Source of the DNA: Torymus aiolomorphi
Taxonomy: Eukaryota; Arthropoda; Insecta; Hymenoptera; Torymidae
Assembly: GCA_036365515.1 (NCBI GenBank)
Contig: CM070874.1
Coordinates: 212,468,297 to 212,532,296 of the forward strand
Direction of reading: 5' to 3'
DNA: 64,000 bases
A model generated the notes under the pieces. It ran no database searches. It was not told the DNA's origin and worked only from the letters and a program-made list of their open reading frames with translations. The position numbers and the translations under genes were made by a program. Positions 35,640 to 47,210 of this stretch are shown piece by piece (position 1 is the stretch's first letter; every line of letters begins with the position of its first letter).

Positions 35640-36935
35640 ATGAAGGTCTGTGTCACCACTTCCACAGTCACGGCGAGCTGTGCCGCGTGCCAGGAACCCC
35701 ATCAGGCAAGCCGCTGCTCTCACTTTAGGCAGCTTTCAATAAAGGAAAGAAAGGACATGGTCTCCCGTTTCAGGATGTCTTACAACTGCCTCGGAAGATC
35801 TCACGTCGCTATAAGCTGCCCATCGTAGTCCACGTGCCGCGTTTGCGGGAAATTGCATCATACCCTGCTCCACGAGAGCGCCGACAAGGGCAGCGGATCT
35901 CCGGTCGACTCTGGGATTCCCACCAAGGTCACCAGGGATACTTCATTGGCCTTGTTGGAAGCAAATGCAGCGACCTCTTCCCACGTCCCTCAGCTCTGCC
36001 TAGTTCGAGTGCTCCCGACCGCCGTCATCGAGCTCAGTAACGGCAGTGGCCAACGGCGGAAGGCTCGGGCCCTAATCGACCCCTGCTCAGAGACCACCTT
36101 AATAAAACTTCAACTGGCTCGACGCTTCGGACTGAGCGGGGAGCGAAAGCAGCTCAGCATCTCCGGAGTTATGGGCCCCCCGACAGACGCTACGGTCCTC
36201 TGTGCTCAGATCAATCTGCACCCTCCAGGTTACGCCTCACCGATTCGCATCGAGGTATGCGGACTTCAACGACTGGAAATTGTGACGCAGAGTATCTCCC
36301 TTGATCGGCGACTGGCCAAATCATTTCCAGGGCTTCAGTTGGCCGACCCGGACTTCTTCATTTCTCGAGGCATTGATCTGGTCTTAGGAGCAGATGCATA
36401 CAGCCACCTTATCTTACCAGGCGTCGTCCGCTGGCAAGGTCTGGTGGCTCAGAAAATGGTGGTCGGGTGGACAATCACCGGAGAAACTTCGAGCAGCGCT
36501 TTCAGCCAAACAGTCCTCAATTACGCGGCCACACTTGTTCCAGAGCCTGAGCCGTGGCATGAGGTCTTTGTAGGTCTACTGCGGAAATTTTGGGCGATCG
36601 AAGAGGTCCCCTCTGCCGTGCATCAATCACCGGACGACGTCCGATGCGAGGTCATCTACGCGACTGGACATTGTCGAAGCCACAGCGGACGTTACCAGGT
36701 CCCGCTACCCACGCAACCCGAACACCTGAATCTTCTCGGTGACGGCCTGAACAACGCTCAGCGAGCTCTTTCCGCTACGCACCGGTGCATGCGACGAGAC
36801 CCCCATCTGAGAGACCAGTACGTCAAGTTCATGAGGGACTATCTTGAAATGGGTCACATGTGCTTGCTCAACAGTGAGAAAATAGGCGCTCCATCGGGGC
36901 GAATCCACTATCTACCGCATCATGGGATTTGGCAG
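35640..36935 (+). pseudogene. Bel/Pao zinc-knuckle, protease-like domain and pol linker
   Basis: CAACQEPHQASRC, then NCLGRSHVAISC, then (past an in-frame TAG at 35826-35828) CRVCGKLHHTLLHE form the Bel Cys/His region. The protease-like DUF1758 domain follows, with RALIDPCSETTLI in place of a D-x-G core (Gly replaced by Cys), and WTITGET. The linker has FWAIEEVP and ends in YLPHHGIWQ, where RT would begin. Codons after about 36935 are unrelated. Probably inactive. Confidence 0.82.
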
Positions 36936-37029
36936 CGCAAACGAATTTTTGACCCGCCATCACACAAAAAAAGCAAAAAAATGAGACCAGTCCGGTCAAA
37001 ATCGATCGAGTAGAAGCTGAGATCCAGGC

Positions 37030-37150
37030 GTACACACACACACACGCGCGCGCGTACACACACACACATACACACACACTCATACACACACACCTGCACA
37101 CGCACATGCACGACGCACGCACGCAAGCACGCACACACGCACGCACATTT
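37030..37150. repeat. (CA)n/(CGCA)n microsatellite
   Basis: Alternating CA with CG and TA interruptions, then CGCACGCAAGCACGCACACA. Cysteine/valine-rich reading frames on the minus strand are artefacts. Confidence 0.95.
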
Positions 37151-38205
37151 TTCAAAAATCATGTATTTTGATTCCTAACACCCCCAAAAACAATTATAAC
37201 ATGTTATTACAATAACTAAAAAAATTACTATCATAAAGCTTCCTCTAGGGGGAAGCAATAGGCAATTTTTTTAAAGAAAAATCATGATATTGCAGAATAT
37301 AAATACCTATAATCTGTACAAATTTCAATTCATTCAGTTGGTTTTTGAGGAAAAATGAAAAAAGGAAAACAATGAGTTTTTATGTCCAATGATTACGGGA
37401 GTTAAATTGTCTTCATCGCTTCAAAATTCCTTGTAGAGGTAGATTTTGGATAGATCTCGGTCGAGTTCTTTCAGCAAAATGATTGGTCCATAAATTCCAG
37501 AGATATTTGAGGTTAAAATATTTTTAAAGTTTTCTTCAAATCGTAATTGATAGAGAACGGCTCTATGTATCTGAATCAGTTGGGTAGCATTCGAAAGAGA
37601 ATTATAATATATTTTATAAAAAAGTAAAAAAATTTATAGCACTGTGTGACCTAAATCCACACTTAAGTCACACCTAACTGGAACTTAAGTAGCCCATTAT
37701 TACACTGTGAAATAATGAATTTACTTAAGTCACGAGCACGTAATTAACACGAATTATGTACCAAAACTATTCTGAAATGTGGTTTCACATATAAGAATAA
37801 GCAGAAAAAAAAGTAAAACTTCGTTAATAGTTGACAAACCACAAAGAATAAGTATAAATGATGATAATGATGCACCTCTATAATATAGATTAGTTTCATC
37901 TGCTATGAGATGGCAAACCGCGCGCTTTTTAAATATTCAATTTTAAACTGTATGAATTGTGTGTGCGTGTCCAGTCTCATCTTCTCCCTACACGTTTTCA
38001 GGGCAATTAAAAGCGGTCATAAGTTATCGTGGGTTGTCGTGTCGGAGTTCAGCTGGTTTAAGGGTCTAGGACAAGGTCCAACCCTGGATAGTACAATAAC
38101 CAGACACAACGTCACAAAATGGCACCCAACTAAACTCTAAACGAACTGCAAACCACAGACGCTGAAGCCTGAAGAAAACGTGTATGTGTGGAGAGGTGGT
38201 GGTAG
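37151..38205. other. Unassigned interval
   Basis: About 1 kb with no recognised gene. The left two thirds are AT-rich. Around 37650-37750 there are several ACTTAAGT words. Confidence 0.4.
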
Positions 38206-38653
38206 CATATATCGCCGGTGTCTGTGAAAAAAAAATTTTGTGCTCAAACGCTATGAAAAAAAAACACGGAATCCTAAAAGGCTATGAAAAAAAAAATTTT
38301 TTATGTAACGCCGTAAAAACAAACACATGCACATAAAACACCGTGAAGAAGAACACCCGTGCGTAAGACGCCGTGAAAAAAAACACACGCGCGTAAGACG
38401 CCGTGAAGAAAAACACCCGTGCGTAAGACATAGCATTAATTTACATAGTATTTTTTTTCATAGCATTGCTACGGTATGTGTTTTTTTTTCACGGCGTCTC
38501 GAAAGCAAGGGTTTTCTTTTACAGCGTTAGTCCATACAATACTTTTTTTTCATGGCGTTCTCATCAAACTGTTTTTTTCACGGCACTTAAAGAGAGGGGT
38601 TTTTTTCACACCAGTTTTGGGCGTGTTTTTTTTCACAGACACCGGCGATATGT
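38206..38653. repeat. Foldback with internal 30-bp repeats
   Basis: The ends ATATCGCCGGTGTCTGTGAA and their complement form terminal inverted repeats. Inside the left half, a 30-bp unit (CCGTGAAGAAGAACACCCGT and on) repeats about three times at 38340-38430. The right half has T-rich counterparts (TTTTTTTTCACGGCGT). A MITE-like element with subterminal repeats is likely. Confidence 0.75.
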
Positions 38654-38816
38654 GGAAACCCATAATTATCATTGGTGAAGGGTAACGAAAATCGAGGTTG
38701 AATCCATAATTTCAGATTAACCGTTATTGCCAAATCATAGAGAGAATAAAAGGAAATATCATTCTACCGAATTGATTTGAAACCTGCAATACGTACATAC
38801 TACGTTAAAGTAATTG

Positions 38817-39290
38817 CAGAAGCGGGGGTCCAGGTCTTCTTTTACAGGTCGACTTCACAGTGCAAAGTAATTACAGAATCGTGGGTCGAGGTTTTCTTTT
38901 ACAGGTCGACCTTCACAGTGCAAAGTAATCACAGAAGCGTGGGTCGAGATCTTCTTTTACAGGTCGACCTTCACATTGCAAAATAATTACAGAAGCGTGG
39001 GTCGAGGTTTTCTTTTACAGGTCGACCTTCACAGTGCAAAGTAATTACAGAAGCGTAGGTCGAGGTCTTCTTTTACAGGTCGACCTTCACAGTGCAAAGT
39101 AATTACAGAAGCGTAGGTCGAGGTCTTCTTTTACAGGTCGATCTTCACAGTGCAAAATAACTACAGAAGCGTGGGTCGTGGTTCTCCTTTACAGATGGGC
39201 CTTCAGAGTGCAAATTGTTCACAAAAGTGTGGGTCGAGGTTTTCTTTTCCAGGTTAATTTGCAGACCGAAAATTGGGTCAAAAGATTCTG
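38817..39290. repeat. 58-bp minisatellite, about 8 units
   Basis: TTTTACAGGTCGACC recurs every 57-58 bp with the flanking GTGCAAAGTAATTACAGAAG. The last two units, nearest the Maverick, are diverged. Confidence 0.92.
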
Positions 39291-39396
39291 GGTCGAGGCA
39301 TTTCTATTCAAGTGGACCTCCACGGAGTGAAGTGCGTTACAAGCCCGGAAATTGAATAATCGCTTAAATTTACACGTTCGAGGAGTAGTAGGGGCA

Positions 39397-40816
39397 GCGC
39401 GGCTACCGCGCCAGAGCGGCTCCCGCGCCACTTACCCACCGAGCACTACTTACCGTCCGTCGGTAAGGTAGGGTGCAAAGTCACCATGCGAGAGGCCCGG
39501 TAGAGGGCGCATTGAACATTTACTCCATCGATAAAATGCGTACGTATGTCATGTTGCAGGGGGCATGGGGCCCTCATGTGATGTTATGTTGTAAGTGAAT
39601 ATAGAATATTTTTATAATATTCATATAGTGTTAGCGCGGCTACGGCGCCAGAGCGGCTCCCGCGCCACTTACCCACCGAGCACTACTTACCGTCCGTCGG
39701 TAAGGTAGGGTGCAAAGTCACCATGCGAGAGGCCCGGTAGAGGGCGCATTGAACATTTACTCCATCGATAAAATGCGTACGTATGTCATGTTGCAGCCGG
39801 CATGGGGCCCTCATGTGATGTTATGTTGTAAGTGAATATAGAATATTTTTATAATATTCATATAGTGTTAGCGCGGCTACGGCGCCAGAGCGGCTCCCGC
39901 GCCACTTACCCACCGAGCACTACTTACCGTCCGTCGGTAAGGTAGGGTGCAAAGTCACCATGCGAGAGGCCCGGTAGAGGGCGCATTGAACATTTACTCC
40001 ATCGATAAAATGCATACGTATGTCATGTTGCAGGGGGCATGGGGCCCTCATGTGATGTTATGTTGTAAGTGAATATAGAATATTTTTATAATATTCATAT
40101 AGTGTTAGCGCGGCTACCGCGCCAGAGCGGCTCCCGCGCCACTTACCCACCGAGCACTACTTACCGTCCGTCGGTAAGGTAGGGTGCAAAGTCACCATGC
40201 GAGAGGCCCGGTAGAGGGCGCATTGAACATTTACTCCATCGATAAAATGCGTACGTATGTCATGTTGCAGGGGGCATGGGGCCCTCATGTGATGTTATGT
40301 TGTAAGTGAATATAGAATATTTTTATAATATTCATATAGTGTTAGCGCGGCTACCGCGCCAGAGCGGCTCCCGCGCCACTTACCCACCGAGCACTACTTA
40401 CCGTCCGTCGGTAAGGTAGGGTGCAAAGTCACCATGCGAGAGGCCCGGTAGAGGGCGCATTGAACATTTACTCCATCGATAAAATGCGTACGTATGTCAT
40501 GTTGCAGGGGGCATGGGGCCCTCATGTGATGTTATGTTGTAAGTGAATATAGAATATTTTTATAATATTCATATAGTGTTAGCGCGGCTACGGCGCCAGA
40601 GCGGCTCCCGCGCCACTTACCCACCGAGCACTACTCCGTCCGTCGGTAAGGTAGGGTGCAAAGTCACCATGCGAGAGGCCCGGTAGAGGGCGCATTGAAC
40701 ATTTACTCCATCGATAAAATGCGTACGTATGTCATGTTGCAGGGGGCATGGGGCCCTCATGTGATGTTATGTTGTAAGTGAATATAGAATATTTTTATAA
40801 TATTCATATAGTGTTA
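39397..40816. repeat. Six 237-bp tandem units
   Basis: GCGCGGCTAC starts at 39397, 39634, 39871, 40108, 40345 and 40582, exactly 237 bp apart. The last unit has a small deletion (ACTACTCCGTCC). Units are almost identical, which points to recent homogenisation. Each unit contains a GC-rich half with inverted CGGTAAG/CTTACCG words and an AT-rich half. Confidence 0.97.
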
Positions 40817-41362
40817 TTTGTTAATTATAAGTAGTCTTATATTTTATAAGTATATTTTATCTTAGTATATTCAATCAGTATATTTTATATTGTATAAGAT
40901 TCTACAAAGATATTTTATAAGTTCATAGAAATTTTAAAAAGTTAATGATGAGCAATTCAATGAAATTTATATTAACAATATTAAATGACTATTTTTAAAT
41001 TCAAAAGAAACTTTAAAATATTTAAACAAGTTAGTTTTTAAGGAAAATTTTCTATTATAAGAATAAATATTTCATAGAGGACATTGGGATGTGGAAACTT
41101 TAAGGGAAAATAAAAAAGATATGTAAGATTATTTCATATTTATTTAAAAAAGCTTTTTCATATTTATTTAAAAAAGCTTAAAAGTAATACATAGTAGAAT
41201 ACATCTTAATCTACGAGTATAAAAAGTTTCAAATTAATCTTTCTACTATAAAAATATATTTAGAAACTAGTGAACATCTTAATTAAAAAGTATTACAAGT
41301 TAGCAAATAACTTTGAAAATTTAAAATTAAAGTTAAAGAGAAAATTATCTAAAAACTTATAA

Positions 41363-41653
41363 TTATATAAATTCTAGAAGGCATCCACCTAAAGATTTGA
41401 CGAAGACTTCTCTATTAACTAATTCTGACTCTATGTTGAGAAGCGCCTCTGGCTTCTCCAGTAATAAAGAATTAACTTTACTTGGAAGGAAAATGTCAAA
41501 ACTACTGTCTAATTCAAGAACAATTTTTAAGCCGTATTTAGTGGATACCTTTTTTAATGAGGTTATCTTATACTGTTTATTTAGCTCCAAGTCCCGTAGT
41601 CGTTTTGTGGGCAGGTATGATGGACTTCTCGCTGCTTCATTTATGAGGTCCAT
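41363..41653 (-). CDS. 96-aa TIR protein, left copy (possible OB-fold, ssDNA binding)
   Basis: ATG start, 96 codons, transcribed toward the element end. It has LRDLELNKQYKITSLKKV, TKYGLKIVLELD and FDIFLPSKV: a run of alternating beta-strand patterns that looks like a small OB-fold protein. That would suit a replication-associated ssDNA-binding protein next to a protein-primed polymerase. This is inference from pattern, not an assigned family. The right copy (54554-54844) differs at two residues. It lies 61 bp downstream of the 176-aa gene. Confidence 0.6.
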   Translation of the reverse strand: MDLINEAARSPSYLPTKRLRDLELNKQYKITSLKKVSTKYGLKIVLELDSSFDIFLPSKVNSLLLEKPEALLNIESELVNREVFVKSLGGCLLEFI

Positions 41654-41714
41654 GACTGAAAAAAGAAATGATAAATTATTATTTATATTTTTTTTTATAG
41701 AATTACTTACTTAT

Positions 41715-42245
41715 TTATTCTGACGTATCAGAACTTTCAGGGGTTGAATATTGCTCTCTCAAGTCTTCCACCCAGCGGTATAAAGCGCAAACTATTTCAA
41801 CTGAACAATTCTGTTTCCACCCGGGACAATGATTAATGCAGGCTAGCGGTCGTATAAATCCAGGAGTTCTTATAGATGGACAACCCAAATCCTCCAAGTT
41901 TCTTATATTATCGAAATAGGGTTGCAGCCAGTGTTTTTTGTGTTCACCTTTGACCCAAATTGTTAATAACGACCCCTGCGCTTTTTCTTTCAATTTGTCG
42001 AAAGCCGTTGACAGGTATGAATACGGCACCTCTCCGTGTTCCCAATGAATTCCGTGCAGATTGGATTGTAAACATCTATTTAAAATTTTTACATTCTGGT
42101 CTAAATCACTCCAATCACAGGGTGGTTGAAATGTCGCAACGTACGGCACCGGATTTAACGCATTAGGATCTATATAAGCAATTTCTTTAAATATAAAATT
42201 GCCGTTGTTATCTTTAAAACCTTGTGTATCTACAATTAGTTCCAT
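41715..42245 (-). CDS. 176-aa TIR protein, left copy, unknown
   Basis: ATG start (MELIVDTQGF), 176 codons, intact. Visible features are VDTQGFKDNNGNFIFKEIA at the N-terminus, a Trp/aromatic centre, NLEDLGCPSI, and a C-terminal C-x2-H-x6-C arrangement before CALYRWVEDL. The N- and C-terminal spacing vaguely recalls the RNase-H-like exonuclease fold, with Gln where an acidic residue is expected; I do not rely on this. The right copy (53963-54493) differs at three residues (E2D, C/Y, D/H). Conservation of two open copies suggests selection or recent conversion. Confidence 0.65.
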   Translation of the reverse strand: MELIVDTQGFKDNNGNFIFKEIAYIDPNALNPVPYVATFQPPCDWSDLDQNVKILNRCLQSNLHGIHWEHGEVPYSYLSTAFDKLKEKAQGSLLTIWVKGEHKKHWLQPYFDNIRNLEDLGCPSIRTPGFIRPLACINHCPGWKQNCSVEIVCALYRWVEDLREQYSTPESSDTSE

Positions 42246-42329
42246 GATAAGTTATATACTGGAAATGTAGATAGCATTATTTGAATATTATTCAAGAAAA
42301 AAAAAGTAGAGTTAATATAATAGTGTTAA

Positions 42330-44480
42330 AAGTTAGAGTGAAAGATGTGATAATAACTTATTAATTCATAATACATGCAATGTAAAAATTAAAGTCCCTA
42401 CGGAGAGATTGAAAAGTTAAAGTACAATAGCTGAGAAAATCTTAGAAAAAAAAAATATGAACTCATTATATGTGAAAAAGTTAAAGTAAGAGATGTGAAA
42501 ATAAATTATAAATTCATGATACGTGCTATGTAAAAAATTAAAGTCCCTAAGAAGAGACTGAAAAGTTAAAGTTCAACAGCTGAGAATATCTTAGAAAAAA
42601 TATGAATTCATTAAAGTAAGAAATTTTAAAGTAACTTATAAATTCATGATACGTGCTGTGAAAAAATTAAAGTCCCTACAAAGAGACTGAAAAGTTAAAG
42701 TTTAATAGCTGAGAATGTCTTAGAAAAAATTAATAATTTATAAATTCACGATACGTGCTATGCAAAAAATTAAAGTCCCTAAGAAGAGACTGAAAAGTTA
42801 AAGTTCAACAGCTGAGAATATCTTAGAAAAAAATATGAATTCATTAAAGTAAGAAATTTTAAAGTAACTTATAAATTCATGATACGTGCTGTGAAAAAAT
42901 TAAAGTCCCTACAAAGAGACTGAAAAGTTAAAGTTTAATAGCTGAGAATGTCTTAGAAAAAATTAATAATTTATAAATTCACGATACGTGCTATGCAAAA
43001 AATTAAAGTTCCTAAGAAGAGACTGAAAAGTTAAAGTTCAACAGCTGAGAATATCTTAGAAAAAAATATGAATTCATTAAAGTAAGAAATTTTAAAGTAA
43101 CATATAAATTCATGATACGTGTTATGAAAAAAATTAAAGTCCCTACAGAGAGACTGAAAAGTTAAAGTTCAATAGCTGAGAATATCTTAGAAAAATGAAT
43201 AACTTATAAATTCGTGATACGTGCTATGTAAAAAATTAAAGTCCCTACGAGGAGACTGAAAAGTTAAAGTACAACAGCTGAGAATATCTCAGAAAAAATA
43301 TGAATTCATTAAAGAAAGTGATTTGAAAATAACTTATAAATTCATGATACGTGCTGTGAAAAAATTAAAGTCCCTACAAAGAGACTGAAAAGTTAAAGTT
43401 TAATAGCTGAGAATGTCTTAGAAAAAATTAATAATTTATAAATTCACGATACGTGCTATGCAAAAAATTAAAGTCCCTAAGAAGAGACTGAAAAGTTAAA
43501 GTTCAACAGCTGAGAATATCTTAGAAAAAAATATGAATTCATTAAAGTAAGAAATTTTAAAGTAACTTATAAATTCATGATACGTGCTGTGAAAAAATTA
43601 AAGTCCCTACAAAGAGACTGAAAAGTTAAAGTTTAATAGCTGAGAATGTCTTAGAAAAAATTAATAATTTATAAATTCACGATACGTGCTATGCAAAAAA
43701 TTAAAGTTCCTAAGAAGAGACTGAAAAGTTAAAGTTCAACAGCTGAGAATATCTTAGAAAAAAATATGAATTCATTAAAGTAAGAAATTTTAAAGTAACT
43801 TATAAATTCATGATACGTGTTATGAAAAAATTAAAGTCCCTACAAAGAGACTGAAAAGTTAAAGTTTAATAGCTGAGAATGTCTTAGAAAAATTAATAAT
43901 TTATAAATTCACGATACGTGCTATGTAAAAAATTAAAGTCCCTAAGAAGAGACTGAAAAGTTAAAGTTCAACAGCTGAGAATATCTTAGAAAAAAATATG
44001 AATTCATTAAAGTAAGAAATTTTAAAGTAACTTATAAATTCATGATACGTGTTATGAAAAAAATTAAAGTCCCTACAGAGAGACTAAAAAGTTAAAGTTC
44101 AATAGCTGAGAATGTCTTAGAAAAATGAATAACTTATAAATTCGTGATACGTGCTATGTAAAAATTAAAGTCCCTACGAGGAGACTGAAAAGTTAAAGTA
44201 CAACAGCTGAGAATATCTCAGAAAAAATATGAATTCATTAAAGAAAGTGATTTGAAAATAACTTATAAATTCATGATACGTGCTGTGAAAAAAAATTAAA
44301 GTCCCTACAGAGAGACTGATAAGTTAAAGTTCAATAGCTGAGAATATCTTAGAAAAAGGAATAACTTTTAAATTCGTTATACGTGCTATGTAAAAAATTA
44401 AAGTCCCTACGAAGAGACTGAAAAGTTAAAGTTCAACAGCTGAGAATATCTTAGAAAAAATATGAATTCATTATACGTAA
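42330..44480. repeat. Alternating 130/103-bp minisatellite (233-bp higher-order unit)
   Basis: The word AAGTCCCT (or AAGTTCCT) falls at 42541, 42670, 42773, 42903, 43006, 43138, 43239, 43368 and 43471, so steps alternate near 130 and 103. The long unit adds ATGAATTCATTAAAGTAAG to the short one. Both share AACAGCTGAGAATATCTTAG. Confidence 0.92.
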
Positions 44481-44850
44481 AAAGTTAAAGTATCTCAAAG
44501 TTTAAAATAGTAAGTATAAGATGCCTAAGGGACTTATAATATGAATAGTGTGAAAAAGTTTAAGTATGAGACGTGAAAATAACTTAGAATTAATTCGACA
44601 AATGAATTTACCTTTTATAACTGTAAGAAAAGTGTTGTATTAAGATTCAAGACTTTAAAACTTTTAAATTATAAGTCCTGAAAGAAGAAATTATTAAAGA
44701 CCTGTAAGAATGCTATATTAAAAGTATTAGAGCTGAAATAAGAAAAAGAAACGAGTGGCTAGGACCCAACTCGCCTAACCTTTATAGTAAGGAAATGTTT
44801 GTAAATACTTTTTATCAGCCCAAACTTAAAAGTTTCTCGGTCATGCGCAG
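44481..44850. other. Unassigned Maverick spacer
   Basis: AT-rich, single copy, between the left repeat array and the promoter region. No ORF with features. Confidence 0.4.
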
Positions 44851-44854
44851 TTCG

Positions 44855-45077
44855 TCACCTACCAATCTTTCCTCACTCATCTATGAATCTTTTACGTTAC
44901 CACGCATGTGCATACGATCATCTATAGATCTTTCTTCTTTAATCTAAAATGAATAACTATACCGTGCAGGTGCACTGCCATCTATCAATCTTTAAACTGT
45001 CGCGCATGCGCACCTATATACCGACAGTGGATAAAGGCTGCGCGTCAGTCCCATGAGGCTTAGTCTCCTTACCAAAC
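44855..45077 (+). promoter_or_regulatory. Core promoter with TATA box, initiator and repeated upstream motif
   Basis: TATATA at 45015-45020 and an arthropod-type initiator TCAGTC at 45045-45050 are spaced so that the A (45047) is 32 bp from the first T of the TATA box. Upstream, ATCTATnnATCTTT-like words occur four times between 44855 and 44995, mixed with GCATGCGCA-like palindromic words. A consensus donor follows at 45078 (AAAC then GTAAGT), giving a 31-nt leader exon. A second leader exon is possible at 45461-45498 (GTTGCTGCAG before, GGTAAGT after). Confidence 0.6.
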
Positions 45078-46157
45078 GTAAGTATTTCATATAATTACTT
45101 TTGATTTTCAGCTTATTAATATACAATCCTTACAGCTTATTGATCTATAGTTTAACTTATAATGATTCAGTTTTTCTCTTCATTATATTAATGTAACTTA
45201 AAGTTTTCGATTATAATAACTTCGTCTTTTCAACGTATTAACATATATAATTTTCAATTCTCTAATACTTTATCATTTATAGTTCTATAAAATTAAATTT
45301 TTTTTAATGCTTTGCTATTAGTTTATAATACTTGAACATTTTTTAGATACATCTCATTATTTCAAGTTGACAAGTGCTACTGAGCTTTGAGAGTATTTTT
45401 TCGTTACCGTCTGAAAATAGCTTGAAAGATTTTCATCTAATATACCGATAGTTGCTGCAGAAGTCTATCTTTTCACTAGTTAAGTTCAAAACGAATTGGT
45501 AAGTTAATATAAATTAATTTAAACCTTTTTTTTCTCAAGTTCATTATTCTTTTTCCACTTAAATTTTTTCAATATTTCACAAATATTCCTTTTCAATTAA
45601 GTGTTTATTTTATTTAAAATTTTGTATTCAAATGTATAATACTAGAACTTAGCAAACTATAATTAACTTTGATAATTATAAATGAAACAGTACATTCTAT
45701 TATGTATTATTATATATTTCTACATAACAATAAAGTAAAACTATTCTGTAAAATAAAAAATGAGCCAAAAATATGTAATACTTTTCGACTAAATGAAAGG
45801 GCTTCATTCAAATAACAATTGATTAAATAAAATATCATTAATATTGTTAGTTCGCGAAGCAACCGATAAAGAATTAGTTTAGAAGTAAAATTCAAGAAAA
45901 TTTCGGAAAGGCAGTTTAGCGAGCCAGCACATGTGTGAACGATATCGTCCACCCGCGCGTCACTCTCGAAGCGTTCATAAAACAAAGGACCCCAAGTGCT
46001 CCATTGAAAATCTTTCCAAAATCCAAATTTTTTCTATAAAGGGCATTATATATTGAAAGCGTTGCTTTTCTCGCTACGTATAATATACAAGATTCAGTCT
46101 TTAGGAAGTGTTCACGCAAGCAACTTCGTCCGATTTGGAAAATTTTTAAAGTTAAAA

Positions 46158-47194
46158 ATGTATAAAAGTACAGAGATCTATGTGACAGAAATCAGAAGAA
46201 TCATTGTAAATAGTGTACAACATAAATGTGAGTGGGAAAAGTTAAAGGAAAAAACTATAGATCTTCCTGAAATATGTCCATTTGCAGAAGATCATAGAAA
46301 GGACCCGAGAATTGTAAGAAATCTACCAACGCTATGTTATGAAGTTTTGAATGAGTGTGAGGACTATCAGGTAAGTTTAAAAACTATTATTAGTTTCAAA
46401 ATAAATTATTATTATTTTAGCGAATTGCGAAATTGTAGCTTTTATGAAAATATTGCAATTTTCTCTATCATTTTAACGTAAATTTATAATTTTTTTATTT
46501 ATTTTTTCAAAACTACCTAAAAATTATAGTCATAGATTTTATCGTATTTGAAAAATTTTATGATTTGATAGATACCATAACAGTGTTTTATTATAATGTA
46601 ATATTTTATCTTTTTATAAAGTAATGCATAATTTTTCTAATTAAATTATATTAAAAAAGTATGCTTATTTGTAGGAAGAATCACCGCAATCACCTGTAGT
46701 GTATAGTATACGCAGAAATGAAGTGGTAAGCAATATAGTATTTTTTTATGATACATATGCTATATATTTTATTATAAATATATATTTTTTATTTTCAGCT
46801 CAATTCATCACAAAACCATGTGGAAAGTAGTGAAAATGTTTTTCTAGTCCAAAACCAGGAGCAAGAAAAAACATCCAATATATTTAAAAAACTTCTTCCA
46901 ATAGTTAGACCTCTACCCGAAGTAATTTCACCAATAGATCAACCCTCGGAGTCATTCAATATCATAGAAGAAATGCCTTTACCACCTTCTCCGCTAAGGG
47001 AGAGCTATACGCCAGAATCGTTTACGTTTGAATTTGGTAGCTGGTCAACGCCACCGTTAGAGCCATACAGTCCACAATCATTCGATTTAAATTTATTGAA
47101 TTCTCCACCGCCCGCGAAACTAATAACAATTCCGAATCCTGCGCATAATCCTACCATAGACTATAAAGTTCGTGCAGAAATGAAAAAATATTAA
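46158..47194 (+). CDS. Three-exon Maverick gene, orphan
   Basis: Exons 46158-46370, 46675(-6)-46723(-6) and about 46800-47194 join in phase 0 at consensus sites: ATCAG then GTAAGT; TTTGTAG then GAAGAA; GAAGTG then GTAAGC; TTTTCAG then CTCAAT. The ATG at 46158 (MYKSTEIYVTEI) is preferred to the open frame upstream, which has no ATG. The N-terminal exon has LPEICPFAEDHRKDPRIV; the last exon is Pro/Ser/Glu-rich (MPLPPSPLRESYTPESF) and probably disordered. No family is recognised. It lies downstream of the TATA promoter at 45015 on the same strand, with polymerase next. Confidence 0.55.
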
Positions 47195-47210
47195 ATATAG
47201 AAGAACCTAA

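Larger units (their letters stand above)
39384..44160. repeat. Left terminal inverted repeat of the Maverick (about 4.8 kb)
   Basis: Reverse complement of 52722-56135 with copy-number differences: six 237-bp units here, three at the right, and about twice as many minisatellite units. The genes and AT-rich DNA between the arrays (40816-42330) match the right side nearly base for base. Confidence 0.9.

Noticed and set aside
36868..37162. Cys/Val-rich minus-strand ORFs
   Set aside because: They are translations of the (CA)n/(CG) microsatellite.
38340..38430. CRISPR-like array of 30-bp repeats
   Set aside because: The units are directly adjacent with no unique spacers, lie inside a foldback, and the window is eukaryotic.
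45710..46119. Minus-strand ORFs upstream of the orphan gene
   Set aside because: They are short, motif-free and antisense to the spliced gene's leader region.
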